The notes: generated by a model from the sequence alone, not told the origin. A DNA stretch of 64,000 bases from Tetragonia tetragonoides (GCA_038025085.1 CM076147.1:26823001-26887000); one strand, 5' to 3'; counted from the stretch's first letter, positions 46,147-58,221 are shown. Made by a program: numbers and translations.

Positions 46147-46342
46147 TAGACCCGGCAAACGGATTGGACAAATCGGGTTTGAGTCAGATCACATCGATCG
46201 GGTTAACATCAGGTCAATCAAGATTGGGTGCATGCCGGTTTCGAATCGGCCATCGGGTCTGAGCTGATTTTGTCTCACAAACTTTGGGATACGTCGAATC
46301 TTTTCAGGTCGGGTTTTTAGTATCAGGTCAGATTTTGCGAGC
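46147..46342. mobile_element. hAT-like MITE, about 196 bp
   Basis: TAGACCCGGCAAACGG starts it, and GATTTTGCGAGC lies at the other end. The flanks GATGCAAG (46139-46146) and TATGCAAG (46343-46350) fit an 8-bp TSD with one mismatch. The inside is full of CGGGTTTGAGTC/CATCGGGTC words. Confidence 0.6.
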
Positions 46343-46449
46343 TATGCAAGTGGCTAGTAGTTTTCAATTATTTATTCAACTTGATCAATGGTCAATAATT
46401 AAATATAAGTCCAAATAATATTTTTTTGTGCTGCATCATTAGCTATTAT

Positions 46450-46565
46450 TTTTTTATTTTTTTTTTGTTCACGACCAATGGTATCCACCTTCGACTACAG
46501 TGACTATTTCCCAACGCTGGCTTGTAGGCAACTCAAAGGTGGGACAGCTGGCCAAGGAATTTAAA
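46450..46565 (-). mobile_element. Short SINE-like retroposon with 17-bp TSD
   Basis: GCATCATTAGCTATTAT occurs perfectly on both sides (46433-46449 and 46566-46582). On the minus strand the body ends in an A-rich tail (the T-rich run at 46450-46466), so it was inserted by LINE machinery. The body of about 100 bp, with AAGGTGGATACCATTGG, matches no family I can name and may be 5'-truncated. Confidence 0.85.
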
Positions 46566-46828
46566 GCATCATTAGCTATTATAATATGCAGATACTATAC
46601 GATCTACTCTTATAACAATTGTTTTAATGTTGGAATATGTAGGTAATCTGACGTTGCTGTTTATGCCAACACTAATGAGATTTTGCTTTGTCATGCTATC
46701 AAATGTAACCTTGAGGCATAAGTCTTACTCTTCAATTACTTGTGGTAGATGTAGAACATGAACTGCCTGCCACTCTGCCAGTTATCTTCTACTGGTGAAA
46801 TTCAAGCATTAGAATATGTTTTAGTGTT

Positions 46829-47308
46829 GGGTTGTTTGGTCAGATGATTGAAATCTGTGTTCCCAGGAAATGGTCATTTTCCCTTGAGCAACAACTAATA
46901 CAATTTGAGCTTAATTGTGACTTCAGTGTTGTCAGGCTGTTGGTAACTGTGGCACTGACCCATTGACTACTTGCTGCAGCACTTCGCCAACATTCTGACG
47001 GAATTGGTCGTTGGAGGTCGATTGTTCTTGAACCACCACACCAGTATTCAAGCTGTGCCCTATCAAACTCTTTTTCGTGTTATTTGCGCTGAGAACAAAA
47101 GTAGTTCCTGCTCAAGTGTACTATAGATAATATGAGATGTCGAAATAGTTTGTACGACATTGGCACAGCTTTGTATCCCACGGTAATGGCGTTCTTGCAG
47201 TTACTTGCTCTGTTAATGAATATAGATAAAGCAATTACTCTAGTGTAATATGCAAATGCAACTCCAAGGTTATCGAGTCGAGTTCGTATGAATGGCTTGT
47301 CCAGGTAA
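46829..47308 (+). repeat. Segmental duplicate A', beyond the 3' end of shikimate kinase
   Basis: Partner of 23552-24062. The two differ by small indels and substitutions and are not open for translation. The homology starts near TAGTGTT..GGTCAGATGATT and ends near GGCTTGTCCAGG. Confidence 0.85.
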
Positions 47309-47684
47309 ATGTGCAGGTTGCAAATCTTGCAATTACAAGAATGAAGAAACTAAAGATAAAAGCAAAGCAAATGAGAAAACAGAGTAGCGAAAGTGTCAGG
47401 TTAACAAATCAACCTCCCTGTATAATTATTATTTATCATCCTGGCTCCCCTAAAAAAAATTATCTTCCTGGCTTGGCGGAAGGTGTTTCGCTAGGTACAG
47501 AGTACATGTTACAAGAGGATGGTTACATCTTCATCACCGGCAATTTCACAATGTCAAAGCATGTTTCAACTTCATGAACCAAACATAAATAACCTTATGT
47601 TGGTCTATACAAGTAAAGTAAACCAAGATACAACACTACTGAAAAAGAATGGGGACAAAATTAGAAAGTTTTGGAAAGGAAGTT

Positions 47685-50600
47685 TTAGACAGCAAGCTCA
47701 TCCTTCTTAAGAAAGCTCTCAATTTGTTCAAGCACCTGGTCAAATATGGAGGCATGTTAGACAAATATGAAAATTTCTCTCTTCGTTTAGCAATAACCAT
47801 CACCAAAAAAACGCTGAGGGCCATTCGGTCATTCCTTCAATGTTCTTTGGAAGCAGGCACTTAATATGGGGGGGGGGATAGGAGAAAATTTACCTCAATC
47901 GCGATAACAGTTGGAGTAAGGTTATCTACATTTACATGCCCTAGTTTCGCTGCAATATCTGTATAGGAAAAAGATCAGTGCAGAAGTAAATATGGGCATA
48001 TGGCTGTCATCAAGCAAGGCATCATATGGAGGATGCTCATATATGGCATCTTGTAATTGGGTAAATAAATTCAATCTCATAGTGAAGAGTTTCACCCATA
48101 ATATAATACTCAAGGTGATCTTAACAAATTCACAGCAAGTTAATGATTGAATTGGCGTAACAAGATCATACGTTCTAAAGAAACTCGGGCACTGGCAGTG
48201 GCGTATGCTTCACTCCTTTCTTGTAACAGCGTGGACAAACGCGCTAAAGCCTGCAAGGAGCTCACAGGTTATATAAAACAGTAACTGGAAAAGGTTGGCT
48301 TAGAAGATAAGCCCCACAAGAGAGTTTGACATCAAATACAGAAAGCAAGCAGAAAACCTTAGAGTACGCATCCCCTGATTCACCATGCAAAAGGGGCCGA
48401 GAACCAGTTCCTACAGCTGAAATTCTTCGTGCTAAGCAATCCACTGGTACATCTAGCCAAACACTAATACCCTTTCGCATATGTTTCCTGAAATAATACA
48501 ACATAAGAATAATATTAAGACTATAGGCAGCATGCAACATGTAATGGATAAGGAGACATACGATGGCCATACCAGTTGATTGGCCGGATAACTGCCCCTC
48601 CACCAGTGGAAACAACTAATCGATGCATCGAAGATAGCTTCTGAAGTACCTCGGTCTACAAGGTACAAGTATTTCAGCATTATTCTAAGCACCACAAGAA
48701 TGGAACAACTTCAGAGCATCTTCAGCAAATTTAGCAATTGCCAGTAACCCTGAGGGGGTAGCTCAGTTTGTAAGACCTCTAAGATTTATTCCAGAGGTCC
48801 CAGGTCCGAGTCCCATCAGGGCCACTGGAGGTTTTTCTGGTCGTTAACTTCAGGGCCCATGGGATTAGTCAAGCAAGCTTAGATACCCATGCTATCCAAA
48901 AAAAAAAAGCAAGTGCGAGTATGTAGTGCTTAATCTAGCATCAAGTATGAAGTGATTCACCACTCTTACGGTCTTACCCATAACAGCAGACCATCCCATA
49001 ATGGCATTTAAATACTTGTATAAGTTGATGGTCAGGTCTCATCCACGGCAGGGGGTCATATGTCCTGGAACGTAGATGAGCAAACTGTTCATGCTGGAAC
49101 GCAACACAGTTCACTGCTCATAGCAACCCCATCTCTAATTATGCAGATTAAATTCTGTTTTTTCTTTTTTTTTGTAAGTTTATTCATTTTAATTAGATGA
49201 TTTCTACGTTTATTTACTGGAAGGTAAAAAAACAAAACTAGCAAAAAATATCTGATAACTTAGGGAGAAATGAGGGGGAAAAAGGACAGAAGATACCAAT
49301 TCTCCTAACGTACCACATCCTCATCGTCCCAGCTAAGCCTACTCCCCTCATTCCCGATTTATAAAAATCTCAAATTTTGTTCCTCGTCCCAACCCATTAC
49401 GTCAAAAGACCTGCTATTTTTATCTTATAGACTTATATGTAGCAGCTCTTGACTTCAATTGGTACTTTTAAGTTTTTGTTTCAAGTTGCAATAGCCTCCT
49501 ACAGTTCCAGTGGAGATCTGTATTCAGAGATCCATGTATTTGTTGTGTTTTTCCGTATATTGAGCCCAAAAGCCAAATAATTTGTAAATGGAAGTTTTCA
49601 TTTGAGAATACTCAGACTTTTTGTGCTCCCCACGCCCTAGAAATCAATATTCTAGTATTCTTCCTACAAGAAAAGAAAAAGTAAAAGGAAAACTTCACAT
49701 GCCAAAGTATCTCTGTAAACAGTAGTTAGATATACTGTTTTTATAATATTCTCTCATAAAATCTGGTGGAATTCTATGTAGGGTAAATCGAAAAATCTGA
49801 GATGGTACTAGATATACAACAAGTTGGATTATTCAGTTAGGCTAATGTCCGCACAACTAATTTAAAGAATTGTACACATCATCTTCATCATAGACAATCA
49901 CATGTAAAGTGGAAGGTATAGATGCATCGAGGGTCAAGCTGATAGACCAACAAACTAACCTCCGTGTCTCTGAAAAAGCCTTCTCCGTGTTGCTTGAAGA
50001 TTTCGGCAACAGACATTCCTCCAACTGTCTGCTCTATCAAAACATCGCTGCAGCATCAAAAAGAACATTGCGCATATAAGATTATGTGACAGCTAAGGGG
50101 CCAAAGCAATCTCAAGTAATATGGTTATCCTGAATCTAGATTTAAATTAGTCCAAAAACAAATAGGTCCAGCAACTTGGACAACAAATACATGCAGGGGA
50201 TTCTGTCAGGTTTACTTCCAAGTTTCTAATTGTCGAGAAACTGACCAATCAGAAAACGAATAACCAAGTCCTTCTGACAAAATCCTGCCGACGGTGGTTT
50301 TTCCAGAGCCCATCATACCTGCATATAGTTATATAATTCAATATTGAGAGAAAAGAAATGCGAGCTAAGCATGGGATTTAAGAACTGACCAACAAGGTAT
50401 ATGCAACGTCCATCTAAATACGGCTCAATCTCTCGAGACTTGTTCTGCAATTTTTATTAAATATGAATAAGATGAGAAATAAAATACTTCATGTGAGACA
50501 AGGCACTGACCCATCGACAAAAGTTTACCTATATAAGTTTATTTTGCGAAGTAGAAAATCCAATACTAAGGACTTGACAATCTCAAGAACAAAAGTGATC

Positions 50601-52943
50601 AAATGGTAGAAAACAGAAACTTACCTTCAAAACCAAGGACTCATCTACTGAAGCTTGAAAGCCACCAGATCCCATCACAGAATCTGGAAAGGTCAGACGA
50701 AATCCAACAACAAAATAAATAGATAAATAAAAACAGCTGATTAGGTGCAGTAGGAATTGCTAATGAAAAAAAATAAATAAATAAACTTCAAACTCCAGTT
50801 ACTTAATCATTTAAGTTAAAAATTTATAAACATGAGTTAGATGACAAGATTCAAAATAACTATTGTACAAGTACCACTTCTGAGTGTTCTGACGTTTTAG
50901 TCATATGTATCAATGAGAAGTAACAAATATCTGGTTACGAGTTTTTTCTTTTAAGAAAACATGGGTGTCACAAGCTTAGCTTGACTAATCCCATGGGCCC
51001 TGAAGTTAACAACCAGGAAAACCTCCAGTGGCCCTGAGGGGACTCGAACCTGGGACCTCTAGAACACTTCTCAGAGGTCTTACCAGCAAATATCTCGTTA
51101 AAAGGTAACCAAAGATTTACACGCATTTAGCACTCATTTCACAGTGGAAATTCCTTAAGCTCATTTGAGAGGACATTTGTATCCCCTAATCCATCGGATC
51201 CCTTTGGCCTTGGACCTTTGCCATTATTCATTAGGCATTCAAGTAATTCTGCACTTGTCTCCACTTTCCATTTTGTGACCTTGTGTTTCCAAGAGGATAA
51301 ACCAGAACAATCACCAGACATGAAGCAACAGTAGGGTTTTTCTCTTGGCTGATTATCAATTGGATACTTGGGTATGCCTATATGGACTAGAACTGAATGT
51401 TGGAGTTCAAGACATCTGTCATATATGCGTAGGTGCCAGCTCATTAATTCTGTCTTGTTATCTACTCACACCTACTGGGCTTCCATCTTTCTATTGCCAC
51501 AAAGCATCATACAAGAGATTGTACAAGTTTGCAGGAATTTCTTGTGGGGTACTAGTGAGCAAAAAAGGAAAATTCCACTTGTAGCTTGGAATTTTATGTG
51601 CTAGCCAAAAGCATGTGGTGGTCTCAACTTTAAGCAATGCAAATTTTGGAATGTGGCTGCAATTGCTAACCTTAAGTGGGCTCTAGCGGGGGGAAAGAAA
51701 AAGAAAAGAAAAAAAGGGCATTAAGGATAAATGAAGTTTATATGAAAGGCAAGGAATTCTGGCAGCTGCAACCTAGTTCAGACATCAGTTGGTATGCAAC
51801 GAAATCTTTTTAATTAAGGTCCCAATTTCACTCTCGAACAACATGGAACACAGACAGTAGCTGCAGGCTATAAATGGCTCAGAGGGGAATCAGATAAAGG
51901 GGCAGCATCAAAGATTATATGGGATAAGCTAACTGTCTGTAAGCATTGTTTTGTTACATGGTTAGCAGTGTTCCAGAGGCTGCTTATGAAAAACAGATCA
52001 TCTCAGTTCAAAATTGCGACTGATCCAAAATGTGGTCTGTGTGTAATTGAAGATGAGTCTTGTGAGCATTTTATTCTTTGAAAGCCAATGAGCTGCAGAA
52101 CTGAAAGAAACAGTATGTAGTTGGGCAGATTGCAATGGTCTTCCGCTTTTGAATTGAACATAACAGGAGAAACTTTAAAGGAGCTAACAGAGCTGTGCAG
52201 GATTTGTGCTCACAGATAAAAACAGAACTCAAGATCAGAATTCAGCACTATAGTTCAGTTAAGAAGAACAATAGAGACATGAGTTATTTTGAGACATTTC
52301 TGTAAGCTGTTTTAGATGAGGCTTGGGAAGTTAACGCAGAGGAACTTTTCCTAGAAGGTGGCCTCATTTTTCCCTCTTCCCTCCCTTTGAGTGTAACACA
52401 AGTTTTTGCATAGTTGGTAATGAGAATCACACTGATCTTTTACCCAAAAAAATAAAAATAAAAATAAAAAAATTCCATAGAGCATGATCGTAAGAGATTA
52501 TAGAATCATAAGATATCAGCTAGCCAATATTTGTAGTGTTGGTAGAACCACGGTCCACGGAGAATTGTGTCAACAATGCATCCCAAATACTAATTTCTTA
52601 ACATTTGACTATAAATGGGGAAAACAATATTAATATAGGATGATATATAGCGAATAAATTCAAGCACATCAAGCTACACCAATGAAATGATTGTACAGCA
52701 CATTTATGAAAAGCATATCAGTTTACCTGGAGCGTTCTTCAAAGAACTCGAAACCTTTAGAGCAAGCAGCCTCTGATGAGCTGTACTTCTCGTATTAGAT
52801 TGTAGCGGCATGGACATCTGAACCCTTTGTTTGTCTTTAGTCCTTCGAGATACCAAGGTGAACCCATTGTGTGTTTTGATCATCTTTATTGTATCCCTCC
52901 CGTATGTGCAAGGTTGAAGGCTTTGAACAATTTTAGCCTCCAT
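47685..52943 (-). CDS. SK: Shikimate kinase, plastidial, ten exons, intact
   Basis: ATP-dependent phosphorylation of shikimate at the 3-hydroxyl, fifth step of the plastid shikimate pathway. Exons (minus): 52943-52727, 50683-50625, 50444-50390, 50318-50246, 50047-49960, 48655-48573, 48487-48358, 48250-48172, 47958-47894, 47735-47685. All borders are GT/AG, and the exons total exactly 900 nt (299 aa plus stop). Residues 1 to about 62 are a Ser/Arg/Thr-rich transit peptide. The P-loop GMMGSGKTT is at 111-119, shikimate-binding Asp in FSDCD near 134-136, FFRDTE near 159-164, STGGG at 181-185, the LID arginine in GSRPLL near 222, and ARVSLEHIAAKLG near the end. The start is the ATG at 52943; upstream only a TTG extends the frame. 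Introns hold two SINEs and a LINE fragment. It is head-to-head with the PAM16-like gene. A gutted duplicate of the locus lies at 23552-24560. Confidence 0.95.
48747..48908 (+). mobile_element. tRNA-derived SINE in shikimate kinase intron, copy 1
   Basis: The head GAGGGGGTAGCTCAGTTTGT contains an A-box-like TAGCTCAGTTTG and is followed by a B-box-like AGGTCCGAGTCCC. The body ends in an A run. The flanks GCAATTGCCAGTA (48734-48746) and GCAAGTGCGAGTA (48909-48921) look like a diverged TSD. It lies in the intron between exons 5 and 6, opposite to the gene. Confidence 0.85.
50941..51096 (-). mobile_element. tRNA-derived SINE in shikimate kinase intron, copy 2
   Basis: On the minus strand it reads GTAAGACCTCTGAGAAGTG, AGAGGTCCCAGGTTCGAGTC, CCTCAGGGCCACTGGAGG and CCATGGGATTAGTCAAGC, the same family as 48747 but lacking the A-box head. 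Its B box keeps the canonical GGTTCGAGTCC. It lies in the intron between exons 1 and 2. Confidence 0.85.
51330..52475 (+). mobile_element. 5'-truncated LINE fragment in shikimate kinase intron
   Basis: The translated stretch resembles the C-terminal reverse transcriptase/thumb and zf-RVT part of plant LINEs: [40 protein letters not shown], then further on [16 protein letters not shown]. It has several frame breaks and ends in an AAAAATAAAAATAAA tail near 52449-52471. The element at 11281 is related (NFWGSIFLLLKK, CRNFLWSG). It lies in the large first coding intron, opposite to the gene. Confidence 0.85.
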
Positions 52944-54116
52944 TGCTCTTGTATGAATCTCTATCCAACCACCCCAACTACAAATCAACCACCCTCAAGA
53001 CCAGATTTCTTATACAAAGTCGAAATTACCCCACCAGATATCAATTAATCTGCACCAAAAGTTAATAAATAAACCAGACCCATCAAATTCAATCTTTGTT
53101 GGTTTATTCATAACAGGAAAAGTACTGCCACTCATTACTCTCTGAGGCTAGGATTCAGGCAATTGTGGACAATGCGAAGCAGATACATCAGGTAAGAACT
53201 TTGGCCAAGATAATAGTTTTTCACTTTTGTCAGGCTTAGCTCCGCACATAACTCTTGTGATCCATGTAACTTGGTAAACAGTTTCAGTTATGAATTCACT
53301 TGCCATCAGCATTTTTATGCTGCCTTCAGGCTTGTGGGTTACAGTTTTTCTGATACTTCACACGAGTCCGATTACTGATTTGGCTTATAAGTTTTAAAAG
53401 CATACATGCCAAATATAGTGATTGTGGTATTGAAGGGTAGAAAGAATCAGAAAGGTTCACATTCAACATGCAAAAAAAAAAAAAAAAAAAAAAAAAAGGT
53501 GTTAATGACTTACTTGATATCTGTCTGCTATTATGCCTTGTTAAATGATTTTAGGCTTTGAGCTTTGTGGTTACAATTTTCAGATCTTACATGATACAAG
53601 TATACATTTTATTTTTAAGCCATATTTTGATTTGAACAAGTGACAGCATGCCAAGTTAAAGATTACGAAAATGATTACCAGGTCATTAGTTCTGAAGCAC
53701 TAAACAGCAAATCAGATATTCAATTAAACAGTTTATCACAAACAAATATTTAGTGGACATGGATTTATAATCTCTGATTATCACAATATAATAATATAAT
53801 ACTCCTATCTCAATGTCAGATTCAACCAACACAAACCAACATGCACCCAATTGCATTTCCAGACATGAGCAAAAAAAAGGTTGAATCAAAACAGTTACAG
53901 AAATGCATAAGAACATCAAACTTGCAAGAATTTGAATTGAACAACATTCACAAATCTATATACATTAAGATATGAGTTCATGATTAAAGTATACACATAC
54001 AGTAAAGAACAGTGATCAAATAAATGTTCAAGTAAAGATTAGACCTTTATTTGGAGAAATCAATCAAATTCCACAATTAGTTGAATTCACCGAAGAAAGA
54101 GAGAATGGAGGAAATT

Positions 54117-54225
54117 ACCTGAAAATAGCGCGCCACCCAGCAAGAGGGAAACACAACTCGAGGAGAGAGAAGTTTGGTGGAAACTGGAAACTGGCAATGG
54201 GAGTAGGTGTCTTTAAAAAATTCGT
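54117..54225 (-). other. SK: 5' UTR exon of shikimate kinase (predicted)
   Basis: Read on the minus strand, CCACCAAACTTCTCTCTCC...GCGCTATTTTCAG|GTAATTTCC offers a good splice donor at 54117. The piece is duplicated at 24480-24560 along with its flank. An intron would run to about 53060, upstream of the start codon exon. The transcription start and the acceptor are not fixed by the sequence alone. Confidence 0.55.
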
Positions 54226-54440
54226 CTCTCTCTCTCTCTCTCTCTCAAATCACGCACTCTCAAATTGTCTACTGGCTTGACTGTAATTGACTTCATGACC
54301 CGACCCGACCCGATTTGTCTCGAAATCGGAATCCTCAAAAACCATTATTTTCCCTTTTTGTGAAAGGGCGACATAAAAAAGAAAGGGAAATGAAAATTCT
54401 AGAGAGTTCGCGACGACGTTGTTTGTGGCCTCTCTGTAGT
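54226..54440. promoter_or_regulatory. Compact bidirectional promoter, shikimate kinase / PAM16-like
   Basis: Roughly 200 bp separate the predicted 5' UTRs of two divergent genes. It contains a (CT)n tract (about 54227-54246), GACCCGACCCGACCCG at 54298 and GAAAGGGCGACAT, with no obvious TATA box. Confidence 0.5.
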
Positions 54441-54604
54441 CTGTTCTGTTATGGATGAATTTGCCAATTTCCAATTCTCTCTCCAGTCTCTCCTTCTCCC
54501 CTTACAACTCAGCTCAATTCTCCCATCAAATCACTCTACTGGCGATTTAAGAGAGAGAAAGTCCCAAGAGAATTTCCTTCTGGGGTTTCATTCATTTCCC
54601 TGCA

Positions 54605-57600
54605 ATGGTAATTCCATAGTCATCTTATTGTCTCCTTGCTTAAAATGGGGTTTTATTTTCATATCCAATTCTAATACTTATATTATTTTTTTGGTTTATT
54701 TGAATGCAGGCTGCAAGAATAATAGCCCAATTACTTGTAATGGGTTCTGGGATGTTAGTTAGGGCTTTTGCTCAAGCTTATCGTCAAGTTCTTGCCAGTA
54801 ATGTCTCTTCATCTTTCTTTGCTCTTTACTACTACTTTGATTTATGAGGTTTTTGGACTTTGTGTATGGTTTAAAGGCCCCAGTATTGTGACCTCCTTGA
54901 CTGTAAAGTTTGTTTCTTTTTCATGGGAGTATTTGTTGCCCTTTTCTTTCCCAATTTTGTTGTGTCTTAAATGATTGATTGAGGTGTATTTTGTGCCAAA
55001 TTTGCCTAGAGAGTATTCTATTGCACAGCTTGTGGTTTGGGTTGGTAGATGCCCTATCTGTAAGCTGGAGGATTTTAGCATGTGTTGGTTATTGGGTGAT
55101 TATTATTGGGTTGTTGGGAACACTAATTTAGATTGCATGAATCTCGTCAATGATAGTTGTGACATTTGGTGATTTGGTAAAAGAACTCAGTCACAAAGTT
55201 TCTGACATGAGTGAGTGCCTAGATGAACTTGGTTATTTCCTTAGATAATTGAATGTTGATAACATAATTTGATGTGTCTATGCCTATGTCACTAAGTAAA
55301 TGACATTGGCAATTTAAGGTGAAACAAATAGTGTATGTGAGAGAGGTATAGAGGAACAATCTTTTGGACTAATTCTTCGCGAACTTGCTTTGTTTGGGTA
55401 TAGTAGATGGAGGAAAGCGTTTGGGATTATAGTTGAAAGAGAAGGATAACAGATGAGAGAGAGAGAGATAGGCAATGCTTCTCATTCATGCCTCAATTAT
55501 TCAAGTCTGGGGGATCTAGAATGAGTTCAAGGGTGTTGGGATCTTCTTCAAATTCTTGATATCACATTTATCAAAATCCGGGTGAGTATAGGCTTGTTCC
55601 CTTTTTCTCAAGGGCCTCTTAAATCACTCAATGTATATACAGGGCAAGTGCCATTGTGCCAATAGGGCAAAATTCTTGCATTGGTATTCAATCAACTTGA
55701 CATCTTTATAACCCACAACAACTATTTGCATCATCATCCTGCTATAATCTTTCATTAACATTAACATTACCCCAGTGCCTCCAAAGAGGCTCCCGCCTAG
55801 GCAGGGTAAGGGGGGTCGGTTGAACGCAGCCTTACCCCTGTGAAAGTCTCACAGAGAGGCTGTTTCCGTTTGACCCGAGATCCGAAGTGCGACGACCATC
55901 GGCAACTTCACAATAAATAAGAAGTGCCGACAGTTTTATGAGCCATTTTGCTTTAGTCCATTACATTCCGAAGCCAAAAAGTAGAGAAGCTTTTGGCTCC
56001 AGTGGAAATTGTGGACGAATCTCTCATGGGAAAAAAACATGTTATTTAAATTTGAAAAACAGCTACAGCAAAACATCACGATTGCACATTCCTACAGTTT
56101 CTTCATTTGTTTCAGTCTGAAGTAAGACAGTATCTAACCATCAGCAACCATGTCCAAGTAAATATTCACTTCCCTTTCTCTTCCTCAGTTCCACTCCCCA
56201 ACCCCCGCCCCCCCCCCCCCAACCCTTCGATACAAATTTGTGTGGCTCTCTACATGACTATAGGCCAAGAGTTAATCTGGTACACATAAATGGTAAGATT
56301 GTGAGAGCAATCTCCTCAAACAATGAATTTAACTAGGGAATTCAATATATCTCCCCCTTGACAAGTGCAGCTTATCAACCACTCTTGTGTTCTGTTGCTA
56401 CAGACCCATATGATGTCGGGGCAGAAAATTCCATGCGTAAAGCTATTTAAAGTTATCTCTTGCCAGCATTCTCGAATTGGAAGGGCTATTGGAAATTTGA
56501 TTCCATTCCGGGTATGCATAAACAGTAAGACTGAGAGAAATCTTTAAGAACTTTGGGGATGCTTGCTGGTAGAGCCGTAGAGGTTTTCTCCTATAGGAAA
56601 ATAGGAAGGAACCTGATTGTCTATAACGTGCTGCTTTGTTAGAAATGTGATGAGTAGTAGAGGGGAAACTGGAACAAGCAAACAAAACTAATAGACTGTG
56701 AAATGAAGTTCTGATTTGGCTCATGATGCTTGTCCTTCTGACACATTTTGTTAATGAATTTGAGCCTAAAAATTGATGGATTAGTGTATAAGATATGATT
56801 TGGTGGTGTAATGGACTGTGGAGATGATGGGAAGAAGATAAAATAATGTGGGCTTGATGGGATAATTGTCAAATATGACTGAAACAATTATTTCTTACAA
56901 TATCTCAGAATAAATGGGCAGGTTTTTATTGTTCTGTAGAAGTTTTTGTTGGCTATCCTTAAAGTATATCTTAAGATGGCAGGAAAGGAAGAGAAAAGAA
57001 GGGAAAGGTAGAAAAAGAAAGAAAATATTGTTTATGATTTTTTTGTTTGAGAAGAAGGAACAGTAGGAAACAACCCTTTTTCTTCGTGGGATTGCTGATA
57101 ATAAGCAAAGAAAACCAATTCTATTACAACTTCTCAAGCATGTTTTTTCCTCCAAATTCCCCCAACTTGTTGGGAAGAAAATTTGGAGTTTCGCTAAAAG
57201 GTCTTCCCTATCTTTGGAATTCCTACACAAATCATTTTTTCTAAACCAAACGCAAGAATTGAACACCTTTCCTTCCTCTTGCAGTTTTCTTCACTAGTTT
57301 ACTCTCTTTTGTGTTATCTCAAGCACATGCTTAGCATTTCGTCACATTCATGGACTTCAAAAGTCGATTGAAAACGTAGCCATCCAGAACCAGGCTATTG
57401 TTCTCATCAATTGAAAACGTAGCATTGCTCACATCTTGAAAGAGAAGGATTTTATAAGCTATGTTGATGTATGTTAAAAAAAAAAAAGTGCAACTATCAA
57501 GTATCAACAGTTCGACACCATATGCATAGAATTATCTGCAATAGGAGAAAGTTAAGAACAAACTTTTCTAGAATAAGAGTGTCAAATGTTCCGATATGGG

Positions 57601-58221
57601 AGCTGGGAAGTGAGACAAATAAAGTGGCATGGAGCCATAGAGGAAGTTTCAATTGTTTTATTAGCTGAGGAATTACTGGTTAATAGTTATTCTGTTGTTT
57701 TGAATGTGGGCTCATCAAATTTCTTAAGTCCAACCATTTAGTGAAGTATTGTCATGACCGTTGGACACATGCAAAACAGTGGGAGGGCTTCTAACACCTG
57801 CCCATGTGATTTTCATGCCTACAAATTTCAGCTTTTAACTCTCCAAAGTCTAAACCTTCTATCTGGTCCACTGCAGATGCTTCTAAAACCGGTACTGCTC
57901 AAGAAGCGATGCAGAATACAGTCCGACGAGCGAGTAGAGCCATCACAGAGCAGGAGGCAAGGCAGATTCTGGGTGTTACTGAGAATGCTGCCTGGGAAGA
58001 GATTCTAAAAGTAAGTGAATGTTTCCTGGTTTCTTCTTTCATGTCCATGTATTGTTTGCCAAGTTGTTAGTCATAATATTCATGAAATCATGCAGAAATA
58101 TGATATTTTGTTCGAGAGAAATGCGAAGCAGGGAAGCTTCTAGCTCCAGTCAAAAATCCATCGCGCTAAGGAGTGTTTAGAGGCTGTGTATCAGAATAAA
58201 GGTCAGGGTTCTGCTAGTTGA
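54605..58221 (+). CDS. PAM16: PAM16-like mitochondrial import motor subunit, in-frame TAG in last exon
   Basis: PAM16/TIM16 is a J-like protein that holds PAM18 and controls Hsp70 at the mitochondrial inner membrane. Exons: 54605-54607 (only the ATG), 54710-54797, 57877-58010 and 58096-58221, with GT/AG borders and an open join. The protein has the hydrophobic N-terminus AARIIAQLLVMGSGMLVRAF, QAYRQVLANASK, then the J-like domain with ITEQEARQILGV and WEEILKKYDILFERN. At 58141-58143, just after KQGSF, there is a TAG where relatives have tyrosine. The frame continues cleanly (LQSKIHRAKECLEAVY) to TGA at 58219. It would stop at 90 of about 119 residues, losing the last helix. It may be a damaged copy, a defective allele or a base error. 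An upstream ATG at 54451 in another frame overlaps the start. Confidence 0.9.
55754..55945 (-). mobile_element. SINE (Au/Angio-domain-like), copy 3, in PAM16-like intron 2
   Basis: It is the reverse complement of the 22227 copy along its full length (TGGCTCATAAAACTGTCGG start; AGGCTGCGTTCAACCGACC; GGCGGGAGCCTCTTTGGAGG) with few differences. I could not identify its TSD. Confidence 0.88.

Noticed and set aside
48747..48830. A functional tRNA gene
   Set aside because: A- and B-box-like words are present, but no cloverleaf fits, and the A-tailed body with a second copy at 50941 shows a SINE.
51139..51444. 101-aa minus-strand frame in shikimate kinase intron 1
   Set aside because: It partly overlaps the plus-strand LINE fragment, has no motif, and is not needed to connect the exons.
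56206..56222. Poly-C run as a regulatory signal
   Set aside because: A simple homopolymer in an intron with no further structure around it.
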